The notes below the pieces were generated by a model that saw nothing but the letters and a program-made list of their open reading frames with translations, did not search any database and was not told the DNA's origin. Positions 53,244 to 62,085 of a stretch of 64,000 bases of DNA are shown one piece after another. The DNA comes from JBILVQ01 sp044370375 (GTDB taxonomy: Bacteria > Bacteroidota > Bacteroidia > UBA4408). Position 1 is the stretch's first letter. Each line of letters opens with the position of its first letter. Made by a program: the position numbers and the translations under genes. Location: contig JBILVQ010000001.1 of the NCBI GenBank assembly GCA_044370375.1, positions 1 through 64,000 of the forward strand, read 5' to 3'.

Positions 53244-53275
53244 AAAAAGAGAGACTTGGTTCTCTCTTTTTTTTT
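53244..53275 (+). terminator. Intrinsic terminator after tsf
   Basis: AGAGAGA (53248-53254) and TCTCTCT (53261-53267) flank a 6-base loop. The stem extends through A and T runs and ends in a run of Ts. It separates the tsf operon from pyrH, which begins about 10 bp later. Confidence 0.8.
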
Positions 53276-53284
53276 AACCTGATT

Positions 53285-53992
53285 ATGGCATATAAAAGAA
53301 TTTTACTCAAATTGAGCGGTGAATCCCTCATGGGCGATAAGCAATTTGGTATTGATAATGACCGATTGGCTCAATACGCGAAAGAAATAAAACAAGTTAG
53401 CGAGAAAGGCATACAGGTGGCAGTAGTGATTGGTGGTGGAAATATCTTTAGAGGTATTCAAGCCGAACAAGGTGGCATGGATCGTGTTCAAGGCGATTAC
53501 ATGGGCATGTTGGCAACTGTCATTAATTCGATGGCGCTACAAAGTGCCCTTGAAGGCATGGATGTACCAACAAGGTTGTTGTCGGCCATTAAAATGGAGG
53601 AAATTTGTGAACCTTTTATCCGTAGAAGAGCGGTTCGCCATTTGGAAAGAGGTTTGGTGGTCATTTTCGGTGCCGGTACTGGAAACCCCTATTTTACAAC
53701 GGATACTGCAGCCTCTTTGCGTGCCATTGAAATTGAGGCCAATGTTATTTTGAAGGGAACCAGGGTGGATGGAATTTATACCGCTGACCCTGAAAAGGAT
53801 GCATCTGCCGTGAAATATGAGAACATCTCCTTCGATGAGGTTTATAGCAAAGGCCTTAATGTGATGGACATGACAGCTTTTACTTTGTGTAAAGAAAATA
53901 ACCTGCCCATCATTGTTTTCGATATGAACAAGCCCGGTAATTTGTTAAAATTGGTTGCAGGAGAAAAAATTGGTACTTTGGTTGAAGTTTAA
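53285..53992 (+). CDS. pyrH: UMP kinase
   Basis: PyrH phosphorylates UMP to UDP. The 235 residues belong to the amino-acid-kinase fold: [50 protein letters not shown], and the uridylate-binding [17 protein letters not shown]. It precedes frr by 12 bp in the usual order. Its ATG lies directly after the tsf terminator, so transcription is by readthrough or from a promoter I cannot see. Confidence 0.97.
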   Translation: MAYKRILLKLSGESLMGDKQFGIDNDRLAQYAKEIKQVSEKGIQVAVVIGGGNIFRGIQAEQGGMDRVQGDYMGMLATVINSMALQSALEGMDVPTRLLSAIKMEEICEPFIRRRAVRHLERGLVVIFGAGTGNPYFTTDTAASLRAIEIEANVILKGTRVDGIYTADPEKDASAVKYENISFDEVYSKGLNVMDMTAFTLCKENNLPIIVFDMNKPGNLLKLVAGEKIGTLVEV

Positions 53993-54004
53993 AAAGTAGA
54001 AATT

Positions 54005-54571
54005 ATGAGTGCTGAAAAAGCGAAAGCAAGTATTGATTTGGCCGAAGAATTAATGAAGAAGGCCATTCAACATCTCGAAAGTGAGCTAACAAAAGTAAGA
54101 GCAGGAAAGGCCAATCCACAAATGGTGGAAGGGGTTTCTGTTGAGTATTATGGAAGTCATGTGCCTTTGAGCAATGTTTCCAGTGTAAGCTCTCCTGATG
54201 CCCGGACCCTGATCATCCAACCATGGGAAAAAAACATGTTGTTGCCCATCGAGAAAGCTATCCAGGTAGCAAACCTAGGCTTTAACCCGCAAAATGATGG
54301 AAACTTCATTCGTATTTCTGTCCCACCGTTAACAGAAGACAGAAGAAAAGATTTGGTTAAGAAAGCCAAAGCCGAAGCAGAACATTGCAAGGTTACTTTA
54401 CGCACTGCCCGCAGAGATGCAAATGAAACACTTAAGAAATTAGTGAAGGAAGGTTTGCCTGAAGATTTAGCAAAAGATGGTGAAACAAAAGTGCAGAACC
54501 TTACCGATAGCTATTCTTCAAAGGTTGATAAAATTATTGAAGTGAAAGAAAAGGAAATCATGACCGTTTAA
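54005..54571 (+). CDS. frr: Ribosome recycling factor
   Basis: The 188-residue protein has the RRF signature: AIQHLESELTKVRAGKANPQMV, VEYYGSHVPLSNVSSVSSPDARTLIIQPWE, and the C-terminal helix with VTLRTARRDANETLKKLVKEG. It splits post-termination ribosomes with EF-G. It lies 12 bp after pyrH and is closed by a strong bidirectional terminator. Confidence 0.97.
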   Translation: MSAEKAKASIDLAEELMKKAIQHLESELTKVRAGKANPQMVEGVSVEYYGSHVPLSNVSSVSSPDARTLIIQPWEKNMLLPIEKAIQVANLGFNPQNDGNFIRISVPPLTEDRRKDLVKKAKAEAEHCKVTLRTARRDANETLKKLVKEGLPEDLAKDGETKVQNLTDSYSSKVDKIIEVKEKEIMTV

Positions 54572-54589
54572 TCGGCATAGAAAAATATT

Positions 54590-54624
54590 GCCCCCAATGG
54601 TTCAGTACTATTGGGGGCTTTTTT
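54590..54624. terminator. Bidirectional terminator between frr and marR
   Basis: GCCCCCAAT (54590-54598) pairs perfectly with ATTGGGGGC (54610-54618) around an 11-base loop, followed by six Ts. A-rich sequence on the left (54581-54587) gives a T tract for the minus strand. It serves the convergent frr and MarR genes. Confidence 0.88.
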
Positions 54625-54636
54625 ATACTTGTTGAT

Positions 54637-55113
54637 TTACCCTCTTAGCTTATCAAGTAATTCATTCAAAAGCTTGGCTTCAGCCTCATCAAGTGTGCTT
54701 AATTCTGCCAGCATTTTCTCTTCCTCAATATCCATTTGAAGCAATAATTTTAACCCTTCTTCGGTTATGCTTACTTCAACTGCTCTTCTGTCATTAAGAT
54801 TTGTCTGACGTTGTACCAATTTTTTTTGTCGCAGTTTTTCAACCAGGCGTGAAGCATTTGAATTTTTATCAATCATCCTTTCGGATATGGAAAGGATCGA
54901 GCAGGGATTGGGTAATTGCCCTCTCAGGATTCTTAAAATATTGTATTGCTGTGGAGAGATGCCATAAGCTTTGAAGTGTTGAATACTTTTTAAATGAAGC
55001 CAACTGCCTGTAAAGAATAAGTTGATGAATAGTTTGTGGTATTCATTGTTAAACTTTTTTTGTCTGATGTCTTCATGGATATTTCCCACAATGTTTGCCT
55101 CTTTAACTCCCAA
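54637..55113 (-). CDS. MarR family transcriptional regulator
   Basis: This 158-residue winged-helix protein has the MarR core from about residue 25: HFKAYGISPQQYNILRILRG, the recognition region SERMIDKNSNASRLVEKL, and the wing NLNDRRAVEVSITEEGLKLL. The start is a TTG at 55113, 5 bp after the fabD stop; a GTG at 55089 is an alternative. It is probably the last gene of the queD-folE-fabD transcript. The ligand and targets are unknown. MarR-type control of fatty-acid genes is known in firmicutes (FapR/FabT types), so a link to fabD is possible but unproven. Confidence 0.88.
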   Translation of the reverse strand: MGVKEANIVGNIHEDIRQKKFNNEYHKLFINLFFTGSWLHLKSIQHFKAYGISPQQYNILRILRGQLPNPCSILSISERMIDKNSNASRLVEKLRQKKLVQRQTNLNDRRAVEVSITEEGLKLLLQMDIEEEKMLAELSTLDEAEAKLLNELLDKLRG

Positions 55114-55118
55114 AAAAA

Positions 55119-55997
55119 TCAGGCGCTGATAGCTTCCACCTCCTTGTTTACTTTTTTAACCAGGCCCTGCAATACCTTGCCCGGTCCGGCCTCAATGAAT
55201 TGTGTAGCGCCATCCTTCAACATGTTTTCAACGGTTTGGGTCCAGCGAACAGGAGCTGTTAACTGAGCTACCAGGTTTTTCTTTATTAATGCAGGATCGG
55301 CAACAGCCTGCGCATTTACATTTTGGTAAACGGGGCAAATGGGCACATTAAATTCGCTTTGCTCAATGGCCTCCTCCAATTCTTTTCTGGCAGGTTCCAT
55401 CAGAGGAGAATGAAAAGCTCCCCCAACCTGCAATACCAAAGCTCTTTTGGCTCCTGCTTGTTTCATTAAATCGCAGGCCTGATTGATTCCTTCAATACTT
55501 CCTGATATTACCAGTTGTCCGGGGCAATTATAATTGGCGGCAACAACCACCTCTCCCTTAACAGAAGCACAAACTTCTTCCACCTTTGCGTCTTCTAAAC
55601 CCAATACAGCTGCCATGGTTGATGGATTTTGTTCACAGGCTTTTTGCATAGCATTTGCACGCTTGGCAACCAAACGAAGTCCGTTTTCAAAACTCAATGT
55701 ACCATTGGCTACAAGCGCAGAAAATTCACCAAGGGAATGTCCTGCCACCATATCCGGATGAAAATTATTCCCCAAGCTTTTGATAACTGCCATTGAATGA
55801 ATAAAAATGGCAGGCTGGGTAACATTTGTTTGTCGCAGCTGTTCTTCGGTGCCATGAAACATGATTTCGCTAATATTAAAACCAAGGATTTCATTTGCTT
55901 TATCAAACAAAGCCTTAACATCTGAATTGTTTTCATAAAGATCTTTTCCCATGCCCGGAAACTGGGCACCCTGTCCGGGGAAGATGTAAGCTTTCAT
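55119..55997 (-). CDS. fabD: Malonyl-CoA:ACP transacylase
   Basis: FabD loads malonate on acyl carrier protein for fatty-acid synthesis. The 292 residues have the opening FPGQGAQFPGMGKDL, the nucleophile in AGHSLGEFSALVA, the active-site His in GGAFHSPLM, and the late FIEAGPGKVLQGL. The ATG at 55997 gives the standard N terminus. It lies 9 bp after folE on the same strand. Confidence 0.96.
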   Translation of the reverse strand: MKAYIFPGQGAQFPGMGKDLYENNSDVKALFDKANEILGFNISEIMFHGTEEQLRQTNVTQPAIFIHSMAVIKSLGNNFHPDMVAGHSLGEFSALVANGTLSFENGLRLVAKRANAMQKACEQNPSTMAAVLGLEDAKVEEVCASVKGEVVVAANYNCPGQLVISGSIEGINQACDLMKQAGAKRALVLQVGGAFHSPLMEPARKELEEAIEQSEFNVPICPVYQNVNAQAVADPALIKKNLVAQLTAPVRWTQTVENMLKDGATQFIEAGPGKVLQGLVKKVNKEVEAISA

Positions 55998-56006
55998 AGT
56001 TTCTTA

Positions 56007-56609
56007 TTAATGTAGTTTTGATTGAATCAGGTTAATAAATTCAGATCGGGTGGTGTCTTTCAAAAATTCACCGGTAAAGGCAGAGGTGGTGGTAACCGAA
56101 TTTTGTTTTTGAATTCCTCTCATCTGCATACACAAGTGGGCACATTCAATGACAACCGCAACACCTAAGGGATTTAAGGTTTCCTGAATGCAGTCTCTTA
56201 TTTCTGTGGTCAGTCTTTCCTGTACCTGTAATCTTCTTGCATAGGCCTCAACAACACGTGGAATTTTGCTCAATCCAACTATGTAACCATTGGGGATATA
56301 GGCAACATGCGCTTTGCCAAGAAAAGGCAATAGATGATGCTCGCACAAAGAATAAACTTCAATGTCTTTAACAATGACCATTTGCTTATAATCTTCTTTA
56401 AACATGGCAGAAAGAAGAATTTTTTTTGGGTTCAGGCGATAACCATGGGTTAAAAAATGCATGGCTTTGCTCGCTCTTTCCGGGGTTTTCAGCAAACCTT
56501 CCCGCTCGGTGTTTTCTCCCAGTGAATGAAGAACGTTCTTGTAATGTTGAGCTACTTGATTAACCTGATCATCACTGTAGGTTATTTTTTTTGAATCAAT
56601 TTCTTCCAT
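56007..56609 (-). CDS. folE: GTP cyclohydrolase I
   Basis: FolE turns GTP into dihydroneopterin triphosphate. The 200-residue zinc enzyme has [19 protein letters not shown], the zinc/catalytic segment [40 protein letters not shown], and the second zinc Cys in [11 protein letters not shown]. It follows queD by 11 bp. The product of FolE is the substrate of QueD, so the two genes form the start of the queuosine/pterin branch. Confidence 0.96.
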   Translation of the reverse strand: MEEIDSKKITYSDDQVNQVAQHYKNVLHSLGENTEREGLLKTPERASKAMHFLTHGYRLNPKKILLSAMFKEDYKQMVIVKDIEVYSLCEHHLLPFLGKAHVAYIPNGYIVGLSKIPRVVEAYARRLQVQERLTTEIRDCIQETLNPLGVAVVIECAHLCMQMRGIQKQNSVTTTSAFTGEFLKDTTRSEFINLIQSKLH

Positions 56610-56620
56610 TTTTCAGCAGA

Positions 56621-57034
56621 TTAATTTCCAAAATACTCAACAAAATTATTCTCCGTTTCATACAACAATATCTTGTGAAGGCTGCAACCATGTTCTTGCA
56701 AAATCGGAAATAATTCGTTCCAAATTCCTATGGCAAGGTTTTCAGTAGATGCCATTTTTCCACGCATAAAGGCTACCTCGAGGTTGATGTTTTTGTGGTC
56801 GATCGCTTCCACAATTTTCTCTTTAATAATTCTACTCAGAAGTTTAAGATCAATAACAAAACCGGTTTCAGGACTCGGTTCCCCTTTTACCGTAACAAAC
56901 AAATCGAAATTATGTCCATGCCAGTTGGCGTTGGCGCATTTACCAAAGGTAGCGGCATTTTTTTCATCGCTCCAGTCCTCGCGCCAAACTTTATGGGCCG
57001 CGTTAAAGTGTTCTTTTCTTGTAACGTAAATCAT
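56621..57034 (-). CDS. queD: 6-carboxytetrahydropterin synthase (QueD/PTPS family)
   Basis: QueD uses dihydroneopterin triphosphate in queuosine precursor synthesis. The 137 residues carry the zinc His set (EHFNAAHKV and NWHGHNFD), the catalytic Cys in FGKCANANWHG, and the glutamate in LLYETENNFVEY. True PTPS of biopterin synthesis is related, but bacterial context with folE favours QueD. It opens the leftward operon queD-folE-fabD-marR. Confidence 0.9.
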   Translation of the reverse strand: MIYVTRKEHFNAAHKVWREDWSDEKNAATFGKCANANWHGHNFDLFVTVKGEPSPETGFVIDLKLLSRIIKEKIVEAIDHKNINLEVAFMRGKMASTENLAIGIWNELFPILQEHGCSLHKILLYETENNFVEYFGN

Positions 57035-57044
57035 AACAATTGGT

Positions 57045-57052
57045 CAAAGATA
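57045..57052 (-). promoter_or_regulatory. -7 element for queD operon
   Basis: On the minus strand TATCTTTG (57052-57045) matches TAnnTTTG. The -33 region is weak (an ATG in place of TTG after 18 nt). The predicted leader before the queD ATG at 57034 is under 10 nt. Confidence 0.5.
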
Positions 57053-57138
57053 AGAAATGTTAGGGCAGACCATATGCATCGGCCCCCCTTTTCTTTATAT
57101 TCCTTTGAATGCATATTCCTGCTAATTTTGCAAAAGAA

Positions 57139-57846
57139 ATGGTGAACAAAAATTATTATGGTTTATTGGTAATGGCAACTCGTTTGGAGGCCGGACCCTT
57201 GCTTGATCATTTTGTTGCCGATTCCACCAATTTCAGATTGTATCATGGTAAAAATCATTGGGAACATTGGATAATGCTCATTACCGGTGTTGGTATGGTC
57301 AACACAGCACTTTTTACCGGCATCACCTTGTCTTCTTTTTCTTTCAAAATGGCTGTAAATGCAGGGGTTGCCGGATCATTTAATCAACAGCTATCCTTAG
57401 GAACCGTGCTCCGTATTGATGAGGACAGCATTCCCGAATTAGGTGCCGAAGATCATGATGCCTTCATGAATCTGAACGAGTTGGGAATTTATTTTCCTGA
57501 GCAGTTACCTCTGGATCCTGAGAACAAGTTGTCTGCCTTTCATGACGACTCGATTTTTCCGTCCTTATGGGCCCAATTACCCAAAGGGAAGGCGGTTACT
57601 GTTAACAAGGCCCACGGCAATGCTCAATCTATTGAGGCCTTTGAAAGCGAATTTGTTGCTGAATTGGAAAGCATGGAGGGAGCGGGTTTCATGATGGCTT
57701 GTAAAGCATTGCATCTTCCCTTTCTCCAAATACGATCTATTTCCAACTATGTTGAACCCAGAAACAAGGCAAACTGGAAAATGGCTTTGGCCCTTCGTAA
57801 TTTACATGAGACCCTCAACAATGGTCTTACATCAAACAAAAAATGA
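57139..57846 (+). CDS. mqnB: Futalosine hydrolase
   Basis: MqnB splits hypoxanthine from futalosine in the alternative menaquinone pathway. The 235-residue protein belongs to the nucleoside phosphorylase/MTAN fold: LVMATRLEAGPLL at the start, NAGVAGSFNQQLSLGTVLRI, and the base/ribose site ELESMEGAGFMMACKALHLP with QIRSISNYVEPRN. The ATG at 57139 is chosen over 57109; a TAATTTTG -7-like element at 57123-57130 lies between them, which would exclude the longer form. It overlaps mqnD by 4 bp (ATGA). Confidence 0.92.
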   Translation: MVNKNYYGLLVMATRLEAGPLLDHFVADSTNFRLYHGKNHWEHWIMLITGVGMVNTALFTGITLSSFSFKMAVNAGVAGSFNQQLSLGTVLRIDEDSIPELGAEDHDAFMNLNELGIYFPEQLPLDPENKLSAFHDDSIFPSLWAQLPKGKAVTVNKAHGNAQSIEAFESEFVAELESMEGAGFMMACKALHLPFLQIRSISNYVEPRNKANWKMALALRNLHETLNNGLTSNKK

Positions 57847-58679
57847 AACTAGTTCTAGCCTATTCACCATGTCCTAACGACACCTTTATTTTCGGAGCCC
57901 TTATTAATCAATTAATAGATACCGAGGGCATTGAATTTGAAGTGGTATTGGATGACGTAGAATCTTTGAACAGAGCGGCCCTCAAGCACAAGTATCCGAT
58001 TACTAAATTGAGTTTTGGCATGTATGCAAACGTTATCGGTAATTATCATTTGCTTTCTGCCGGGGCAGCTCTCGGAAGGGCATGCGGACCCTTGCTTATC
58101 AGCAGGCAACCCATCGCGGAAATAAAATCCAGTGACGCATACCGGATTGCTATTCCCGGAAAGAACACAACGGCCAATTTTTTATTAAACATCTTTTTTC
58201 CGGCCCTGACCTATAAAAAGGAAATGCTATTCAGTGAAATTCAGCCTGCATTGATCAGAAATGAGATTGATCTGGGCCTGATCATTCATGAAAGTCGTTT
58301 TACCTATGAAAAAAGCGGACTGTATAAAGTGGCCGATTTAGGCGAATTATGGGAGAATGCTACCGGTTTTCCGATTCCTTTGGGTGGTATTTTTATCGAC
58401 CAGCAATTACCCTTGGCAATAAGCAAAAAAGTAAATCGTTTAATCAGAAAAAGCATTGAGTTTGCAAGAAACAACCCTGATGCCATCATGCCTTATGTTC
58501 GTGAACATGCCAACGAAATGGATGAATGGGTAATGAAACAGCACATTGATTTGTATGTCAACAACTATTCTTTAAATTTGGGCGAAGATGGTAAGGAAGC
58601 GGTGCGGTATTTGTTGACAAGAGCAGGTAAAGACAAATCTTTATTAATGAGTGAGTTGAATTGGTTGGTACAGGATTAA
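57843..58679 (+). CDS. mqnD: 1,4-dihydroxy-6-naphthoate synthase
   Basis: MqnD converts cyclic dehypoxanthinyl futalosine to 1,4-dihydroxy-6-naphthoate. The 278 residues form a periplasmic-binding-protein-like fold without a signal peptide and have the hallmarks LAYSPCPNDTFIFGAL near the N terminus, ITKLSFGMYANV, and LGRACGPLL. The pathway partner mqnB is translationally coupled just upstream; mqnA, mqnC and mqnE are not in the window. Confidence 0.94.
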   Translation: MKLVLAYSPCPNDTFIFGALINQLIDTEGIEFEVVLDDVESLNRAALKHKYPITKLSFGMYANVIGNYHLLSAGAALGRACGPLLISRQPIAEIKSSDAYRIAIPGKNTTANFLLNIFFPALTYKKEMLFSEIQPALIRNEIDLGLIIHESRFTYEKSGLYKVADLGELWENATGFPIPLGGIFIDQQLPLAISKKVNRLIRKSIEFARNNPDAIMPYVREHANEMDEWVMKQHIDLYVNNYSLNLGEDGKEAVRYLLTRAGKDKSLLMSELNWLVQD

Positions 58680-58691
58680 AATTGAAATGAT

Positions 58692-59657
58692 ATGATCATA
58701 ATTACCGGAGCAGCAGGTTTTATAGGTAGTGCATTGCTGGCTTTTCTAAACGAAAAAAATTTCAATGATATTGTTTTGGTGGACCATTTTACCAATGAAC
58801 AAAAATTGAAAAATCTGGCTGGCAAGAAGTATTCTTTTATGGTTAACCGTGAAGAGTTTCATGATTGGCTCGACATTCATCACTCCTTGGTACAATTTGT
58901 TTTTCATTTGGGGGCGAGGACCGATACGGCAGAGTTTGATTTGGATTTGCTGAATCGATTGAATTTGAATTTCAGCAAGAAAGTTTTTGAACAGTGTACG
59001 GAATATGGATTGCCTTTGGTGTATGCATCCTCTGCTGCTACCTATGGTGATGGAGCCTTGGGATTTGATGATGACGAAAGCATCTGTCCGCAATTGCATC
59101 CCCTAAACCCTTACGGTTTTTCCAAGAATGAGATGGACAAGTGGGTCCTTCGTCAGCCTGAGCGGCCTTACTTTTGGGCAGGTTTAAAATTCTTTAACGT
59201 ATACGGCCCCAATGAGTATCATAAAAAAAGAATGGCCTCTGTTATTTTTCATTCATATCATCAGATAAAGAATAATGGTGAGGTAAAACTGTTTCGTTCT
59301 CACAGACCCGAGTATGCCGATGGCGAGCAATTGAGAGATTTTGTTTATGTAAAAGATGTTTGCAAGGTTTGTTATTTCTTTATGAAGAACAGGAGCCGTT
59401 CCGGTATTTATAATTTGGGAACAGGTGAGGCAAGAAGTTTTCTTGACTTAACCAATTCCGTTTTTTTGTCGATGAATTTAAAACCTGCTATTTCCTTTAT
59501 CGATATTCCGGAGGACATTCGAAACAAGTATCAGTATTATACACAAGCAAAAATGGAAAAATTGCGCAGGGCCGGATTTACAGATGATTTTACCAGCCTT
59601 GAGGCAGGTATCAGTGATTATGTAAAGAATTATCTCCTGGAAGAGAAGTATTACTAA
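58692..59657 (+). CDS. hldD: ADP-L-glycero-D-manno-heptose 6-epimerase
   Basis: HldD makes the ADP-heptose used in the lipopolysaccharide core. The 321-residue extended SDR has MIIITGAAGFIGSALLAFLN, the diagnostic HLGARTDTAEFD, SSAATYGDG with the catalytic Ser, Y in NPYGFSKNEMDKW (YxxxK), and LKFFNVYGPNEYHK. These match HldD/RfaD rather than GalE. It lies 12 bp after mqnD and overlaps gtrA by one base. Confidence 0.92.
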   Translation: MIIITGAAGFIGSALLAFLNEKNFNDIVLVDHFTNEQKLKNLAGKKYSFMVNREEFHDWLDIHHSLVQFVFHLGARTDTAEFDLDLLNRLNLNFSKKVFEQCTEYGLPLVYASSAATYGDGALGFDDDESICPQLHPLNPYGFSKNEMDKWVLRQPERPYFWAGLKFFNVYGPNEYHKKRMASVIFHSYHQIKNNGEVKLFRSHRPEYADGEQLRDFVYVKDVCKVCYFFMKNRSRSGIYNLGTGEARSFLDLTNSVFLSMNLKPAISFIDIPEDIRNKYQYYTQAKMEKLRRAGFTDDFTSLEAGISDYVKNYLLEEKYY

Positions 59658-60097
59658 TGCTCATTGATATCATTCGTTTTTTGCTTGGCTTAAAACCGGT
59701 ACGTTATTTTTTTTCTGCCGGAATTGCCACCATCGTAGATGTTGTTGTATATTATTTGGTTTACAATCATGTGCTTCATCAAGAGGAGCTTTCAATTGTT
59801 AATTCAATGATTTTTAAGGCGCCAACAGTTGCACTAACATGCTCCTATTCTTGCGGCCTGGTCACCAATTTCACCATTACCAAATATTTTGTTTTTCATG
59901 AGTCTGAATTATCAGGAAGAATTCAATTGTTTCGTTTTATCTTGGTGGCCTTTGTAGTGTTGATAGCCAATTATTATTTCATGTATTTTTTAATCAATAT
60001 TTTGGGCTGGTTCCCAACTTTATCGAGAGCAGTTTCTGCCATAAGCATTGGCGTATTTAGTTTTGTTGCCCATCGTTTTTTTTCTTTTAAGATATAG
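59657..60097 (+). CDS. GtrA family membrane protein
   Basis: This 146-residue protein has four predicted transmembrane helices (about 15-35, 50-72, 92-112, 120-140) and the family pattern RYFFSAGIATIVDVVVYYLVY...SCGLVTNFTITKYFVF. GtrA-type proteins are thought to move polyprenyl-phosphate sugars across the membrane. Its overlap with hldD (TAATG) suggests a cell-surface glycan role. A 14-bp perfect AT-rich palindrome (60105-60118) follows the stop. Confidence 0.88.
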   Translation: MLIDIIRFLLGLKPVRYFFSAGIATIVDVVVYYLVYNHVLHQEELSIVNSMIFKAPTVALTCSYSCGLVTNFTITKYFVFHESELSGRIQLFRFILVAFVVLIANYYFMYFLINILGWFPTLSRAVSAISIGVFSFVAHRFFSFKI

Positions 60098-60144
60098 AAG
60101 AAAACAATAAATTTATTGAAACGTCTTTTGTTTGATTAAAATAT

Positions 60145-60348
60145 TTAATTGGGCAGGATAGAACCTACCGTTTTCTGGTTAAGTTTTAGTCCTCTCAAGA
60201 GGTCAAATTGATAAAAGGGCATAAAAGCAGAAATTAAATTCTTGTAACCATTGAATTCATCTGAATTATCTACCTGTAATGCGTAATTGGTTCCATCAAC
60301 CCTCAAATTAAGCTAGGTTAATCCCTGTGAATCTGTTATATCAAAGAT
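60145..60348 (-). pseudogene. Fragment of T9SS protein gene, third copy of array
   Basis: On the minus strand this is a remnant of the same gene as 61003-61986. From 60203 up to 60388 the DNA nearly equals 61834-62020. The frame is broken by an in-frame TAG at 60315-60313, where the second copy has TAC (Tyr) in LTYLNLRV. After FMPFYQFD the frame runs into unrelated sequence (LLRGLKLNQKTVG) and stops at 60147-60145. This fills most of the 291-bp gap 60098-60388. Confidence 0.8.
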
Positions 60349-60455
60349 ATTAAATTAAAACCATTTTCTAGAACATAATTTTTGGCAATTACTCTGTGCC
60401 AATTTTTTCTTTTTGAAAGTATTTTTTACCAAAGCAATAGCCGATGGATACTGCC
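60203..60455 (-). repeat. Near-identical junction repeat, copy 2 (matches 61834-62085)
   Basis: This block covers the 3' end of a barrel gene (encoding IGYCFGKKYFQKEKIGTE), the same short spacer, and the start of the T9SS gene fragment. Copy 1 lies at 61834-62085. The shared artificial junction shows tandem duplication of one unit. Confidence 0.75.
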
Positions 60456-60994
60456 GGGGCAAGCCAGTTTTGAAATTCGTTAACTCTACGATTAAACGAT
60501 GGGTCTAATCCATTATAGTAATCTATTATTTTCTTCCCATAAATCAAAGAAACACCCAAAATCAACCTCTCTTGAAGAATACGTCTTGCGTAGTTTAGAC
60601 GAAAGTAAACTACAATTGATTTATTCGTTTTGTCCTGAGAGAATGATATTCGGCCCTTGTCATAACCTAATCCCAACCCTAAAAGGATGCTTCGGCCACT
60701 ACTATGCTTATAGCCTAAATTTATTGCGGTAGAGATATTATAGGCATGAACTAGTTCATGGTTCCCTTGCAAATTATAGCGGTAACCAGCAATCGCATCG
60801 GCTTGATAAAACAAACTAGTCTGTTTAATTTTGGAGTTATAGAAATACTGCAAATTGTATGCGTTACTTGTACCCCAGAATTCAAAACAAAGGGCATGAA
60901 AAAATTGTTTATTTTTTGAAGTACTTGATTGTCCAATTGCAGTTCCATGCAACCCAATTAAAATTGAAATTTGCAAAACGATTATATTTTTCAT
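60389..60994 (-). CDS. Small putative outer-membrane beta-barrel protein, paralog 2
   Basis: The 201-residue protein has a signal peptide (MKNIIVLQISILIGLHGTAIGQ) and about eight alternating amphipathic strands ending in short turns (for example SILLGLGLGYDKGR and LILGVSLIYGKK). This looks like a small 8-stranded outer-membrane barrel. It is clearly paralogous to 62021-62638: both share ADAIAGYR or TDAIAGYR, SGRS.LLG.GLG, and an identical C terminus SIGYCFGKKYFQKEKIGTE. Unusually for a barrel it ends in a charged tail, not an aromatic residue. I do not recognise the family. It is preceded (8 bp) by the headless T9SS copy. Confidence 0.65.
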   Translation of the reverse strand: MKNIIVLQISILIGLHGTAIGQSSTSKNKQFFHALCFEFWGTSNAYNLQYFYNSKIKQTSLFYQADAIAGYRYNLQGNHELVHAYNISTAINLGYKHSSGRSILLGLGLGYDKGRISFSQDKTNKSIVVYFRLNYARRILQERLILGVSLIYGKKIIDYYNGLDPSFNRRVNEFQNWLAPAVSIGYCFGKKYFQKEKIGTE

Positions 60995-61002
60995 TTTTGA
61001 AA

Positions 61003-61986
61003 TTAATTTTTAATTAACTTGGTACTATGGATATTTTCATCAAAATTAATTTTAAGAACATAGATTCCCTTTGAAATATTTGAAAGGTTGAGTATTGTTT
61101 TATTTGAGTAAGAAATACCTGTTTCCAAAATTTGACCCATTGTATTTTGTAATGAATAAGAGTAAGAATGGTTTACATTAGTTGTTTCTATCGTTAGGGT
61201 TTCATTAAACGGATTTGGTGAGATTATTACACGGTGTGATGAATAATTTTCTTGCATGTCAATATTTGGAACAATGGTAATTGGATTGATTGAATCAGCT
61301 AAATCTGGAAGGTTGATGTTTACCGAGGCATACCTTCCTCCCGTATAACAGGCTGAACTTACAGTCTGAATGCTTACCTCCGAGCCCGCTTGCAAATAAA
61401 CCTCCCCTTTAATGGAAACAAAATTGCCGGCCGTAATGCTTGCAGTTACTCCGTCTTGTATAATAAAGTTAGAATTTTGATAAACAGGAAGGGCTATGCT
61501 TTTTTGATTGGTGTTTGCATTGAACAGATAATCACTGTCATAAAGAAACTCTGTGGGAATATCTTCTAAAGTATTAATGGTTAAATTGTGTTTGGCATGG
61601 AAGTCTTGGTTATAGGTAAGGTTCCTGTTGAAAAGAATTAAATCCACACATTCTTTGTCCCATTGGGCCCTTACTACCTGAGAAAAACCATAGCCGCCAA
61701 TAGCAGAGGAGCTAAGAAAATCTAATGCAGACCTGTTGTTGTTAGGATTGTTTGGATTTCCACCCTCCCATACGTTCTTCATGGTTTGCAAAATCAAATC
61801 GTAAGTAGTTGTTGATTTTACCGTGCCGTTATCATCAAATTGGTAAAAGGGCATAAAGGCAGAAATTAAATTCTTGTAAGCATTGAATTCATCTGAATCA
61901 TCTACCTTTAAGGCGTAATTGGTTCCATCAACCCTCAAATTAAGGTAGGTTAATCCCTCTGAATCTGTTATATCAAAGATATTAAA
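61003..61986 (-). pseudogene. Headless second copy of T9SS-exported protein
   Basis: The frame opens right after an in-frame TAA (61989-61987) and has no credible start: the first start-like codon is a TTG at 61938 inside the homologous segment NLRVDGTN. Compared with 62647-64000 it lacks everything before NIYDETDSEG, including any signal peptide. The core (NLISAFMPFYQFDDNG to LPVYQNSNF) is nearly identical to the full copy. The ending has the GVTASITAGNFVSIKGEVYLQAGSEVSI-type beta segment and a T9SS type A sorting domain (ISKGIYVLKINFDE...TKLIKN). Without a signal peptide it cannot be exported, so it is called a pseudogene. Confidence 0.75.
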
Positions 61987-62085
61987 TTAAAACCATTTTC
62001 TGGAATATAATCTTTGGCCATTACTCTGTGCCAATTTTTTCTTTTTGAAAATATTTTTTACCAAAGCAATAGCCGATGGATACTC
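61834..62085 (-). repeat. Near-identical junction repeat, copy 1 (matches 60203-60455)
   Basis: This is the counterpart of the block at 60203-60455: the 3' end of barrel paralog 1, the spacer, then the truncated start of the T9SS fragment. Beyond the block the two barrel genes diverge clearly. Confidence 0.75.

Noticed and set aside
60105..60118. 14-bp AT-rich palindrome as a terminator for gtrA
   Set aside because: The stem is all weak pairs apart from the end base pair and no T-run follows, so it would be a poor terminator.
61938..61938. TTG at 61938 as true start of a functional second cargo copy
   Set aside because: It corresponds to a Leu codon inside the homologous segment NLRVDGTN of the longer paralog and would yield an exported-type protein without a signal peptide.
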